From NCBI RefSeq assembly GCF_014191055.1, contig NZ_JACHWB010000004.1, forward strand, positions 248,001-312,000: a stretch of 64,000 bases of DNA, in the 5' to 3' direction. This document shows, piece after piece, positions 54,801 to 62,334 of the stretch (within the stretch, counting starts at the first letter, position 1; each line of letters begins with the position of its first letter). The stretch comes from Microvirga lupini (GTDB taxonomy: Bacteria > Pseudomonadota > Alphaproteobacteria > Rhizobiales > Beijerinckiaceae). The notes under the pieces were generated by a model, which searched no databases, was not told the origin of the DNA, and worked only from the letters and a program-made list of their open reading frames with translations. The position numbers and the translations under genes were made by a program.

Positions 54801-54910
54801 TCGTGGTGCCGATGTTCTACACCTTCATCTCACGGGAGACGGTCCGTGCCCACCGGGCAGAGGGTCGGACACCGGAGAAACACCACCATCAGCCAGTCGC
54901 GGCGGAGTGA
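51818..54910 (+). CDS. RND efflux pump permease (AcrB/MexF-like HAE1 family)
   Basis: A 1030-residue 12-helix pump. The opening MSFTELFIRRPVLSMVVSLL is diagnostic. The proton relay is intact: Asp400 and Asp401 in GLVVDDAIVVLEN of TM4 and Lys915 in GLITKHGILMVEF of TM10. Two large periplasmic loops form the porter domain. With the adaptor and TetR regulator it makes a drug/solvent efflux unit; the outer-membrane protein is missing, so a TolC-like partner elsewhere is expected. A terminator follows at once. Confidence 0.95.
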   Translation: MSFTELFIRRPVLSMVVSLLILLLGAQGLMNLQVRQYPEVEETTITITTAYTGASADLIQGFISTPIAKSVSSAEGVDYVTTQSRLGVSTVSVRMRLNTDPNAALTEVTAKVQQIRAQLPSEAEDPVIMKGTGQSFALMYITFGSTEMNPEQVSEFLTRVVQPRFATLEGVGNAEILGGRDFSMRVWIDPVRLAARGVTAGDVVAAIRANNFLAAPGKTQSEYVAYRLDMQTTLQTPETFGTLPIRSNGDQVVRLRDVADVELGPKSTDTIVSFNGSQGTFIGIVPTPSANPLTVAEEVTKAIEGIRSTLPKGMTVEIVYDASNFISASIEEVFKTIGEAALIVVVVILLFLGSFRSVLIPIVTIPLSLVGVCFFLYALGYSINLLTLLAMVLAIGLVVDDAIVVLENIHRHIEEGLKPVEAAIVGMKEIFLPIVSMTVTLAAVYAPIGFTQGLTGSLFREFAFTLAGAVIISGIVAVTLSPMMSSKLLKAHGGQGRFAAFVDRVFTRLENWYARRLKGSLDYRGVTLVIVAVLLGTTAFMFTKTSSELAPEEDQGAYLGILNAPKYATADYTQAFSKQFTNAAEKIKEIDDSFLIVGIDGGGGGFFGFKLKEWSEREKKGAETKQDIQNLLNENAGLQAFAFAPPSLPGAGDGLPIQYVLRTIGDSSQAYEVADEIRKRAMKSGKFIVVQNSISYETPRARITVDRDRAAALGVAVSEIGNTLGALVGGAPISKFDRDNRSYDVVSQVRQEDRLNPERLAEYYVRASDGSMVPLSALISIKTDAAPAAIEQFNQLNSATLSALPLPGVTTSEGLATLRSIAQEVMPQGFYEDYAGQSRLEIQEGNSIFLAFGLAIIVIYLVLAAQFESFRDPFIIMMSVPLSMFGAMIFLNLGLATLNIYTQVGLITLVGLITKHGILMVEFANEQKEKHGISKREAIEEAARVRLRPILMTTAAMVLGVAPLLYASGAGAAARFSMGLVIASGMSIGTIFTLFVVPMFYTFISRETVRAHRAEGRTPEKHHHQPVAAE

Positions 54911-54917
54911 CAAAGAA

Positions 54918-54943
54918 AAGGCCGGGCAATGCCCGGCCTTTTT
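54918..54943 (+). terminator. Intrinsic terminator after the RND pump gene
   Basis: The stem AAGGCCGGGC (54918-54927) pairs with GCCCGGCCTT (54931-54940), with loop AAT, followed by TTTTT (54939-54943). It lies 8 bases past the stop codon and ends the efflux operon. Confidence 0.9.
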
Positions 54944-54960
54944 ACATCTCATCCTGAGAA

Positions 54961-54982
54961 GCAGGGTCGGTGCCGACCCTGC
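54961..54982 (-). terminator. Perfect hairpin at the 3' end of the Fur-like gene
   Basis: GCAGGGTCGG and CCGACCCTGC pair exactly over 10 bases with a 2-base gap, 10 bases beyond the stop of the minus-strand Fur-like gene. There is no T-run directly after it on either side, so its action as a terminator is uncertain. It follows a degenerate copy of the REP end motif. Confidence 0.45.
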
Positions 54983-54992
54983 CTCCTTTGCA

Positions 54993-55445
54993 TCACTGCG
55001 TGATCTCGCCTTCGACTTCCATGAACGGGGAAACCGATTTGAATCCGGCCTGCTCCGCGGCCTTGCGAACGGCTTCGGCCACTTCGGTGGAATGAACCTC
55101 GACGGTTTCGCCGGTCTTCGAATCCACGAACATGATCTTCATCGCGTTCATGTCCGGCTGGCCATGGGAGATGACATAGGAGTTCTGGGTCGCCAGACGA
55201 TGGACGAGGCCTGCATCGCGCAGGAAGTCCAGGGCGCGATAGATGGTCACCGGAGCGAGACGCTTCTTCTCGTTGCTGAGGCGGTCGACCAGATCGTAAG
55301 CCCCAACCGGGCCGCCGCTCTGGACCAACTCGCGATAGACGCGCTCGCGGATCGGGGTGAGCCTGAGATTGTTCTGCCGGCACAGATCGTCGGCACGACG
55401 GAGGAGGTTTTCCTCTTCTTCCTTCCTGAGGGCCTTGGTGCTCAT
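54993..55445 (-). CDS. Fur-family regulator lacking canonical metal ligands
   Basis: A 150-residue protein with the Fur winged helix: RLTPIRERVYRELVQ, GAYDLVDRLS and the recognition helix APVTIYRALDFLRDAG. The dimerisation domain has the expected strands (SYVISHGQ, AMKIMFVDSKTGETVEV), but the CxxC pairs and the His cluster are missing; Cys22 is the only cysteine. It therefore probably does not sense zinc or iron as Fur/Zur do. An AGGAG site precedes the ATG at 55445; a GTG three codons earlier overlaps it. A perfect 18-bp palindrome lies 26 bases upstream, probably its own operator. Confidence 0.85.
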   Translation of the reverse strand: MSTKALRKEEEENLLRRADDLCRQNNLRLTPIRERVYRELVQSGGPVGAYDLVDRLSNEKKRLAPVTIYRALDFLRDAGLVHRLATQNSYVISHGQPDMNAMKIMFVDSKTGETVEVHSTEVAEAVRKAAEQAGFKSVSPFMEVEGEITQ

Positions 55446-55470
55446 GAGCCACACTCCTGTTATTACGGAA

Positions 55471-55488
55471 CCTATATGAACATATAGG
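55471..55488. promoter_or_regulatory. Perfect 18-bp palindrome upstream of the Fur-like gene
   Basis: CCTATATG-AA-CATATAGG: eight-base arms, fully complementary, in the promoter region of the Fur-like gene. Further upstream, at 55591-55612, the AT-rich TGTAATTAAACGTAATAACG with repeated GTAAT resembles a Zur-type box in length and composition, but I would not assign it. No other gene-like frame is seen in the 55446-55641 gap. Confidence 0.65.
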
Positions 55489-55641
55489 TAAAATGCGGCT
55501 TTGACAATGTGCTATCGTTGCGAATCGTAAAGGAACTACACATTTTCCTCAACGGAAGTAGGCGCTGAGGTCCATTTACTAGCCGATTTCATGTAATTAA
55601 ACGTAATAACGTGCGAAAGATTCCAGGGTTCCGGCTGAACC

Positions 55642-56052
55642 TTACTTTTTGCAGGTGTCGCAAAGCCCCCGGATCTCCACCGTCACCTTCTTGGCCGAAA
55701 AGGCGTGATCGTCGCTCCAATGGGACAGGCGCTCGCTGATATGCGGATCGGTGAATTCCTTCACCAGACCGCAGCTTTCGCAGATCGCAAAGGCGGCCAT
55801 GTCCTGATGATCATGAGGATGTTTGCAGGCGACGTAGGCGTTCAGGCTCTCAAGCCGGTGGGCAAGCCCCTTCTCGATGAGCTTGTCCAGGGACCTGTAG
55901 ACCGTCGGCGGCGTAACCGAGCCCTTCGCGCGCATCTTGTCGAGGACCTCATAGGCCGAGAGCGGGTTCTGGGCGGAGCACAGAATCCGATGAACCCGCT
56001 TCTGGGTCTCGTTCAGGTCGTCGAGGCTGTGGTGGTGATGCGTATGGGCCAT
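55642..56052 (-). CDS. zur: Zinc uptake regulator Zur (Fur family)
   Basis: A 136-residue repressor that shuts off zinc uptake when zinc is plentiful. A His-rich start (AHTHHHHSLDD) may hold extra metal. The winged helix ends in TPPTVYRSLDKLIEKG. Structural zinc ligands are Cys91/Cys94 (ICESCG) and Cys131/Cys134 (LCDTCKK); regulatory ligands include His78, His80 and His82 in CKHPHDHQD. This layout fits Zur rather than Fur or Irr. It is followed on the same strand by the second, ligand-poor Fur-type gene. Confidence 0.88.
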   Translation of the reverse strand: MAHTHHHHSLDDLNETQKRVHRILCSAQNPLSAYEVLDKMRAKGSVTPPTVYRSLDKLIEKGLAHRLESLNAYVACKHPHDHQDMAAFAICESCGLVKEFTDPHISERLSHWSDDHAFSAKKVTVEIRGLCDTCKK

Positions 56053-56164
56053 CTGAAATCGTCGTTCCGCCGGGGGTGGTCACCCTATACGTCATGATTG
56101 CGGAAGCGATTTCAAGATACCTGCTGTCCCTGCCGAGGACGTGTCGGCAGGGACATGCACAGGC

Positions 56165-57340
56165 TTAGAGATCAACCCAGGTGGCCTTGCGCTGCGAGGA
56201 GCGCACAGCCGCTTCGATGAAGCGCACGCCCCGAACGCCCTGGTCCACCGTTGGAACCTGCAGCGAGAAGGGACTGGGCTCCCGTTTCTCGATCCGTGCC
56301 GTGATCTGCTCGGCCACGTCCGTATAGAGCTGGGCGAAGCCTTCGAGATAGCCTTCCGGATGCCCGCCCGGGATGCGCGAGGCTGCACGGGAGGCGTCAT
56401 CGGCGCCATAACCGTTGCGGCGGATGGTGCGGGGCGGCTCGCCCAAGGCTGAGAAGGTGAGATAGTTCGGGTTCTCCTGGTGCCACTCGAGGCCGGCCTT
56501 CTCGCCATAGACGCGGATCTTGAGACCGTTCTCGAGCCCGGCTGCCACCTGGCTGCACCAGAGCATGCCCTTCGCGCCTGACGCAAAGCGCAGCATCATA
56601 TGGGCATTGTCATCGAGCCTGCGGCCATCCACGAAGGTGTGAAGTTCTGCTGAGAGCGACGCGACCTCGTCCCCGACGATGAACTCGGCGAGGTTGAAGG
56701 CGTGCGTGCCGATGTCACCCACGGCGCCGGCCGGACCTGAGCGCGCCGGATCCGTGCGCCATTCCGCCTGCTTGCTGCCGGTCTCCTCCATGCGGGTGGC
56801 GAGCCAGTCCTGTGCGTATTCTACCTGCACAACGCGAATGGCGCCCAACTCTCCCGCCTGGATCATGGCGCGGGCCTGCCGCACCAGAGGATAGCCGGTG
56901 TAGTTGTGGGTGACCGCGAAGATGAGGCCTGACTCGCGGGTGAGCTTGGCGAGCTGATCGGCCTCGCGCCGCGTGGTGGTCAGCGGCTTGTCGCAGATCA
57001 CATGGATGCCGGCCTTCAGGAACGCGCGGGCGGCGGCGGCATGGGCGTGGTTCGGCGTGACGATGGCGACCGCATCGATGCCGTCCTTCAGCCGCCGCTC
57101 ACGGCGCGCCATCTCGTTGAAGTCGCCGTAGATGCGGTCGGGCTTCAGAAGAAGATCCTCGCCCGAAGCCTTGGCGCGCTCCGGATCGGACGAGAGGGCG
57201 CCCGCCACCAGCTCCCAGCGGTCGTCGATGCGGGCGGCGATGCGGTGCACCGCGCCGATGAAGGCGCCACGCCCGCCGCCGACCATGCCAAGGCGCAAGC
57301 GGCGGTTCAGCTTCTGGTCCGGAGATCCTGCGATCGTCAT
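56165..57340 (-). CDS. Gfo/Idh/MocA family NAD(P)-dependent oxidoreductase
   Basis: A 391-residue sugar or inositol dehydrogenase. The dinucleotide loop is [12 protein letters not shown] (18-29). The catalytic Lys of the EKP-type motif is in ICDKPLTTT (115-123). The C-terminal substrate domain has [16 protein letters not shown] with the conserved Asp and His. It ends the sugar operon and lies 18 bases downstream of a TIM-barrel isomerase. Likely role: oxidation of a sugar or polyol brought in by the ABC transporter; the exact substrate is unknown. Confidence 0.92.
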   Translation of the reverse strand: MTIAGSPDQKLNRRLRLGMVGGGRGAFIGAVHRIAARIDDRWELVAGALSSDPERAKASGEDLLLKPDRIYGDFNEMARRERRLKDGIDAVAIVTPNHAHAAAARAFLKAGIHVICDKPLTTTRREADQLAKLTRESGLIFAVTHNYTGYPLVRQARAMIQAGELGAIRVVQVEYAQDWLATRMEETGSKQAEWRTDPARSGPAGAVGDIGTHAFNLAEFIVGDEVASLSAELHTFVDGRRLDDNAHMMLRFASGAKGMLWCSQVAAGLENGLKIRVYGEKAGLEWHQENPNYLTFSALGEPPRTIRRNGYGADDASRAASRIPGGHPEGYLEGFAQLYTDVAEQITARIEKREPSPFSLQVPTVDQGVRGVRFIEAAVRSSQRKATWVDL

Positions 57341-57358
57341 ATCCTGCCCCCTTGAACC

Positions 57359-58420
57359 TTATGCCGCGCCGATGCCGAGCATCCGGCGGTTCGCCGCCTC
57401 GTCCGTCCCGCCGGCGGCGAAATCGTCGAAAGCCTTTTCCGTCACGCGGATGATGTGGGCCTTGATGAATTCGGCGCCTTCCCGCGCGCCGTCCTCCGGA
57501 GCTTTTAGGGCGCATTCCCATTCCAGCACGGCCCATGAATCGTAGTCGTACTGCGCGAGCTTGGAGAAGATCGCGCCGAAATCCACCTGCCCGTCGCCGA
57601 GGGAGCGGAAGCGTCCCGCGCGGTTGATCCAGCTCTCATAGCCGCCATAGACGCCGATGCGGCCGGACGGATTGAACTCCGCGTCCTTGGCGTGGAACGC
57701 CTTGATGCGCTCGTGATAGAGATCGATGAAGGCCACGTAGTCGAGCTGCTGCAGCAGGAAGTGGCTCGGGTCGTAATTGATGCAGGCGCGGGCATGGCCG
57801 CCCACCGCATCGACGAAGCGCTCGAAGGTGGCGCCGTCGTGAATGTCCTCGCCGGGGTGGATCTCGTAGGCCACGTCGCAGCCCGCATCCTCATAGGCGT
57901 CGAGGATCGGCCGCCAGCGCCGTCCCAACTCGTCGAAGGCGGTCTCGACGAGGCCGGCGGGCCGCTGCGGCCACGGATACACGAACGGCCACGCAAGCGC
58001 GCCGGAGAACGACACGCTGACATTGAGCCCCAGGCGCTTCGAGGCTTGTGCTGCCATCAGCATCTGTTGAACCGCCCATTCCTGCCGCGCCTTCGGGTTG
58101 CCCCTGACTTCAGGCGCCGCGAACCCGTCGAAGGCTTCATCGAAGGCCGGATGCACCGCCACGAGTTGGCCCTGCAGGTGGGTGGAGAGCTCCGTGATCT
58201 CCAGGCCATGCGAGCGCACGATGCCCTGCACCTCGCCGCAGTAGGCTTCCGATTCCGCAGCCTTCTTCAGATCGAAGAGGCGCGCGTCCCAGGTGGGGAT
58301 CTGCACGCCCTTGTAGCCAAGGGAGGCCGCCCAGCGGCAGATCGCGTCGAGCGAATTGAACGGAGCCTCATCGCCTGCGAACTGCGCAAGGAAAAGGCCG
58401 GGGCCCTTCATGGTCTTCAT
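57359..58420 (-). CDS. Sugar phosphate isomerase/epimerase family TIM-barrel protein
   Basis: A 353-residue AP-endonuclease-2-like TIM barrel. Metal-site segments are AYEIHPGEDIHDG (Glu and His), CINYDPSHFLLQQLD (Asp, His), IKAFHAKDAEF (His, Asp) and VLEWECALK (Glu). These are typical of xylose-isomerase-like epimerases and dehydratases next to Gfo/Idh genes, as in inositol or sugar-acid routes. The ATG at 58420 has a GGGAG site; an earlier in-frame codon at 58477 is unlikely. It is the fourth gene of the operon. Confidence 0.9.
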   Translation of the reverse strand: MKTMKGPGLFLAQFAGDEAPFNSLDAICRWAASLGYKGVQIPTWDARLFDLKKAAESEAYCGEVQGIVRSHGLEITELSTHLQGQLVAVHPAFDEAFDGFAAPEVRGNPKARQEWAVQQMLMAAQASKRLGLNVSVSFSGALAWPFVYPWPQRPAGLVETAFDELGRRWRPILDAYEDAGCDVAYEIHPGEDIHDGATFERFVDAVGGHARACINYDPSHFLLQQLDYVAFIDLYHERIKAFHAKDAEFNPSGRIGVYGGYESWINRAGRFRSLGDGQVDFGAIFSKLAQYDYDSWAVLEWECALKAPEDGAREGAEFIKAHIIRVTEKAFDDFAAGGTDEAANRRMLGIGAA

Positions 58421-58457
58421 GGGTGAACTCCCGAGATGGCGTGAGGGAAGGCAGGAA

Positions 58458-58529
58458 ACGGCAAGGGGAAGCCGCACGAAAAGTCGGGCGGCTTGCCGTT
58501 GCCTCGCCTCTCCCTGACGGAAGAGGCGA
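58458..58529 (-). other. Two hairpins between the binding-protein and isomerase genes
   Basis: ACGGCAAG (58458-58465) pairs with CTTGCCGT (58492-58499), and CTCGCCTCT (58502-58510) pairs with AGAGGCGAG (58521-58529). They lie just 3' of the substrate-binding-protein gene in the transcript. Such hairpins often stabilise binding-protein mRNA or lower downstream expression. There is no T-run, so they are not simple terminators. Confidence 0.6.
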
Positions 58530-58545
58530 GAGCGACGTCATCCTG

Positions 58546-59496
58546 TTAGAACGGCGAGTTCGGGAAGTAGTGGTCCTTCGCGTTGTCCTTGGTGATGAGC
58601 TGCGCATTCAGCACGAAGGTGCCGCGCATCGGGGCCTTCGTGTAGAAGTTGGCAGCTGTCACGTGCATTGCGGTAGCGACCAGGGCGGGCGGATAAGTCA
58701 CGTTGACGGGGATCATCTTGTCGCCGTCCATGACGCGCTTGACCATCTCCTTCATGCCGGCGCCGCCGACCACGAACTTGATGTCTTCGCGCTTCGCCTG
58801 ACGGATGGCCTCGAGAACGCCAAGCGCCATGTCGTCGTCCGCGGCCCACACGGCGTCGATCTTCTGATGCTTGGACAGGAAGTCCTGCATCACTTTGAAC
58901 GCGTCGTCGCGGTTCCAGTTGGCATACTGCTTGTCGATGACCTTCACGCCCGAACCTTCGATGGCCTTCTCGAAGTTGGAAACGCGCTCCTCGTCGAGCA
59001 CGGTCGGAATGCCGCGCAGCACGACGATATTGCCCTGCTTCAGAGTGTCGGCGAAGTACTTGCCAGCAATGCGTCCGAAGCCCGGATTGTCACCTGCGAC
59101 ATAGATGTCCTGGATGGTCGGGTCCTTCAGGCCGCGGTCGATCACGGTGATGAGAGTGCCCTTCTTCTTCACCTCGCGGACGGGGTTCGTCAGCTCGTCC
59201 GAGTTGAAAGGCAGAACGACAAGAGCGTCGATCTTCTGGGCGGTGAGGTCGTCGAGCGCATTTGCCTGCGAAGCGCCGTCCGGCGAGGTTTTGACGATGA
59301 CCTTGAGGCCAGGATACATCTTCTCGAGTTCCTTGGCAGTCTCCTGCGCATGGTAGACGGCGCCGCCGGTCCAGCCATGGGTCGCGGCCGGGATCGACAC
59401 GCCGATCGTCACGTTCTTCTGCTGCGCCATGGCGCCGGTGGCGACGCCGGCCATCAGGCCCGCCGCCATTGCAATCTTCAGTACAGTTGCTTTCAT
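58546..59496 (-). CDS. Sugar ABC transporter periplasmic substrate-binding protein (RbsB-like)
   Basis: A 316-residue Peripla_BP_4 protein. Its signal peptide (KATVLKIAMAAGLMAGVATG, cleavage near AMA) is followed by VTIGVSIPAATHGWTGGAVYHAQ. The hinge and ligand regions DALVVLPFNSDELTNPV and AVWAADDDMALGVLEAI are typical of ribose/xylose-type binding proteins. The ATG at 59496 has a GGGAGG site; the GTG just before is less likely. The ligand is probably a pentose, hexose or polyol. Confidence 0.93.
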   Translation of the reverse strand: MKATVLKIAMAAGLMAGVATGAMAQQKNVTIGVSIPAATHGWTGGAVYHAQETAKELEKMYPGLKVIVKTSPDGASQANALDDLTAQKIDALVVLPFNSDELTNPVREVKKKGTLITVIDRGLKDPTIQDIYVAGDNPGFGRIAGKYFADTLKQGNIVVLRGIPTVLDEERVSNFEKAIEGSGVKVIDKQYANWNRDDAFKVMQDFLSKHQKIDAVWAADDDMALGVLEAIRQAKREDIKFVVGGAGMKEMVKRVMDGDKMIPVNVTYPPALVATAMHVTAANFYTKAPMRGTFVLNAQLITKDNAKDHYFPNSPF

Positions 59497-59560
59497 CACT
59501 TTCCTCCCAGAGGGTTTGGCTTGGGGCCTTTATCCCTTGTCCGGTAGGCCCCCACCGGTT

Positions 59561-60559
59561 TCATCGCCCGCGGTGGACTGACCGCTGCACGAGCATGGCG
59601 ATAATGATGATGGCACCCTGAACCGCGCCCACGAGGAACTCGGAGACAAAATTCGACAGCACCATGATATTCGCGACGACTTCGAGGATCACGGCGCCGA
59701 CCACCGTGCCCCAGATTCGACCGACGCCACCTTTCAGCGCGGTCCCGCCGATGACGACGGCGGTGATGGCCTGCAGCTCCCACAACAGGCCCGTGGTCGG
59801 CGTGGCCGAGCCAAGGCGCGGCACGTAGACCAGCACGGCAATGCCGACGCAGATGCCCTGGATGATGTAGGTGAGCGTGCGCACGCGCCAGATCGGCACG
59901 CCCGAATAACGGGCGACATCCTCGTTCGAGCCCAGCGCGATTACGTGGCGCCCGAAGGAGGTGCGATACAGGATGAGCGCGCCGATGGCCGCAACCACGA
60001 GGAAGGCGATGATCGGAACCGGAACGCCGTAGATGTCGCCGAAATAGACCGGGCGGTACAGCTCGCGCAGATCGGAATTGCGCATGGTGATCGTGCCGCC
60101 GGCCGCCAGCCAGATCACGAGGGAGCGGTAGATGCCCATCGTTCCGAGGGTCACGATGAAGGGCTCGATCCGCCCGAAGGTGATGATGAGGCCGTTCGCC
60201 AATCCGCATGCGGCGCTGACAGCAATCGCGGCCAGCATGCCGAGCGCGAGGGTGCTCATATCCGCGTTGCCCAAGGAATTGAGCGTCAGAATCATGAGCC
60301 CAGCGGTCAAGGCGGCCATCGAGCCGACGGAGAGATCGAGACCGCCACTCGAGATCACGAAGGTGGCACCCACCGCGATGATCGCAATGAAGGCCGAGCG
60401 CGTCACCACGTTGAGCAGGTTCGAGGCTGTCAGGAAGTCCGGGTTGATCAGCGCGCCCGCGATCATGAGCACGATCAGCGCGATGAAGGGCGAGAGCGCC
60501 CGCATGTCGATGTTGAACCGACGCTTTTCAGGGCTGGAGCGAAGCACGGTTTCGGTCAT
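59561..60559 (-). CDS. Sugar ABC transporter permease (RbsC-like)
   Basis: A 332-residue BPD_transp_2 permease with about ten helices. LLNVVTRSAFIAIIAVGATFVISSGGLDLSVGSM is the family core; GLANGLIITFGRIEPFIVTLGTMGIYRS and GGTALKGGVGRIWGTVVGA follow. It overlaps the ATPase stop by four bases and lies 64 bases upstream of the binding-protein gene. Confidence 0.94.
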   Translation of the reverse strand: MTETVLRSSPEKRRFNIDMRALSPFIALIVLMIAGALINPDFLTASNLLNVVTRSAFIAIIAVGATFVISSGGLDLSVGSMAALTAGLMILTLNSLGNADMSTLALGMLAAIAVSAACGLANGLIITFGRIEPFIVTLGTMGIYRSLVIWLAAGGTITMRNSDLRELYRPVYFGDIYGVPVPIIAFLVVAAIGALILYRTSFGRHVIALGSNEDVARYSGVPIWRVRTLTYIIQGICVGIAVLVYVPRLGSATPTTGLLWELQAITAVVIGGTALKGGVGRIWGTVVGAVILEVVANIMVLSNFVSEFLVGAVQGAIIIIAMLVQRSVHRGR

Positions 60560-62076
60560 GCGTGGCCTGCGGCGATTTCCGCCGCCCTTTCTTCGTGAAC
60601 GCCAGTGGCGAGATAAACGATGGAATCTTCCGACAGGTCAGCCTGCGCGACCTCGCCCGCGACTCGCCCATTGCGCATCACGACAACCCGGTGGCAGAGG
60701 CCGATCAGCTCCTGCATCTCGGAGGAGATGACGACGACGGCTTTTCCTTCAGCGGCGAGCGAGGCGATGAAGCGGTAGATCTGTTCCTTGGTGCCGATAT
60801 CGACGCCGCGGGTCGGCTCGTCGATGATGACGATACGCGGCTCCAGGAGCATCATCTTGGCGAGCAGCAGCTTCTGCTGATTGCCCCCGGAGAGCTGGCC
60901 TGCCAGCAGGTCGCGGCTCCGGGTGCGGATGTCGAAATCCTTGATCGCCCGGTCGAGCGCCTTCTCCTCGGCGCTCCCATCGATGAACGATCCGCGGCTG
61001 AACCTGTCCAAGGCTGCGAGGGAGAGGTTGATCCGCAGGTTCTGCTGCAGGAGCAGGCCCTTGCCCTTCCGATCTTCCGACAGATAGACGATGCCCGCCG
61101 CCATCGCCTCCCTGGCATCGCCGAAATGGACGTTCCTGTCGTCGAGGGTGATGGTGCCATGGCTTGAGCGCAGGCCCACGATGCCCTCGAACAGCTCCGT
61201 GCGGCCCGCGCCGATGAGGCCGCCGAAGCCGAGGATCTCGCCGCGACGCAGCGTGAAGGAGGCGTTCTCCACATAGCCAGGCACCGCAATGTCGCGCACG
61301 GTGAGGACGATCTGGTCCGAAGCGGTTTCCGGCTTTTCCGGGTAGAGCTTGGACATGTCGCGCCCCACCATGAGGCGCGCCATCTCGAGGGGCTCTAGCC
61401 CTTCGATGCCGCGGGTCGCGATGTGGCGCCCGTCCCGCAGCACGGTGACCCGGTCGGCGACTGCTTTCACCTCATTGAGGCGATGGGAGATATAAAGAAC
61501 CGCCACGCCCTGCGAGCGCAGCTTGCGGATGATCTCGAACAGGCTCTCGGCCTCGATGGGCGTCAGAACGGCGGTCGGTTCGTCGAAGGCCACCACCTTG
61601 TGAGGCACGAGAAGCGCACGGGCGATCTGCACGAGCTGCCGGTCGGCGATGGAGAGGCGGCTGACCTCGCGGTCGGGATCGATATTCGTGCCGAGTTCGT
61701 GCAGGATCGCCCGCGTCCGCTCCCGCATGGCTTTGTCGTCCACGAAGCCGAAGCGACGGATCTCGCGGCCGAGGAAGAGGTTCTGCGCTACCGTCAGATC
61801 GGGCGCGAGCAGGATCTCCTGGTGAACCAGAACGATGCCATGCGCCTCGGCATCCACCGGGCCTGAAAAGGTAATAGGCTGGCCGTTGAGGTGCAGGCTC
61901 CCCTTCGTAGGGGGGAGGTGCCCCGACAGGATGCGCATCAGGGTCGATTTGCCGGCCCCGTTCTCACCGATGACGGCATGGACCTCGCCAGGCTTCAGAT
62001 CCAGCGAAATGCCGCTGAGGACCTCGATAGGTCCGAAGGATTTCGAGATGTTTTCTGCGCGAAGAACGGAATCCAT
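60556..62076 (-). CDS. Sugar ABC transporter ATP-binding protein (RbsA-like, two ATPase domains)
   Basis: A 506-residue tandem ATPase. Domain 1 has Walker A GENGAGKST, LSIADRQLVQIARAL and VAFDEPTAVLT. Domain 2 has a degenerate Walker A (GLIGAGRTE), a full LSGGNQQKLLLAKMM signature and VIIDEPTRGVDIG. This asymmetry is normal for the RbsA/MglA class. The ATG at 62076 follows a GGAG site; the GTG just ahead is an alternative. First gene of the operon, divergent from the lacI-type regulator. Confidence 0.94.
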   Translation of the reverse strand: MDSVLRAENISKSFGPIEVLSGISLDLKPGEVHAVIGENGAGKSTLMRILSGHLPPTKGSLHLNGQPITFSGPVDAEAHGIVLVHQEILLAPDLTVAQNLFLGREIRRFGFVDDKAMRERTRAILHELGTNIDPDREVSRLSIADRQLVQIARALLVPHKVVAFDEPTAVLTPIEAESLFEIIRKLRSQGVAVLYISHRLNEVKAVADRVTVLRDGRHIATRGIEGLEPLEMARLMVGRDMSKLYPEKPETASDQIVLTVRDIAVPGYVENASFTLRRGEILGFGGLIGAGRTELFEGIVGLRSSHGTITLDDRNVHFGDAREAMAAGIVYLSEDRKGKGLLLQQNLRINLSLAALDRFSRGSFIDGSAEEKALDRAIKDFDIRTRSRDLLAGQLSGGNQQKLLLAKMMLLEPRIVIIDEPTRGVDIGTKEQIYRFIASLAAEGKAVVVISSEMQELIGLCHRVVVMRNGRVAGEVAQADLSEDSIVYLATGVHEERAAEIAAGHA

Positions 62077-62262
62077 CACCTGCTCCGGATGAGCAAAATC
62101 GCTCGCCTTCGATCGTGGGAGAAGGCGGTCACAAGACGTTTCTATCGGGGCAGATCAGCTGGAAGGTATGGGAGCTGGCATTCATGTCCTCCTGCTTGTC
62201 GATCAGTCCTCTGGCGGGACCCTTCTCGAACTAGGGCTATCGCACGGCTCGACAACAGCCCT

Positions 62263-62278
62263 ATGTAATCGATTACAT
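62263..62278. promoter_or_regulatory. LacI-family operator in the divergent promoter region
   Basis: ATGTAATCGATTACAT is a perfect 16-bp palindrome with the central CG typical of LacI/GalR operators. It lies 57 bases before the regulator ATG and 187 bases before the ABC operon, so it can serve both. The remaining bases of the 258-base gap show no coding frame. Confidence 0.8.
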
Positions 62279-62334
62279 GAAACTTTACCGAAATGGTGGC
62301 ATCTGTCAAACAGAACCATAGTCGGGGGAGAACC

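Noticed and set aside
55591..55612. Zur box upstream of the second Fur-type gene
   Set aside because: The repeated GTAAT pattern is suggestive, but it is not a symmetric match to the known consensus, so I leave it unassigned.
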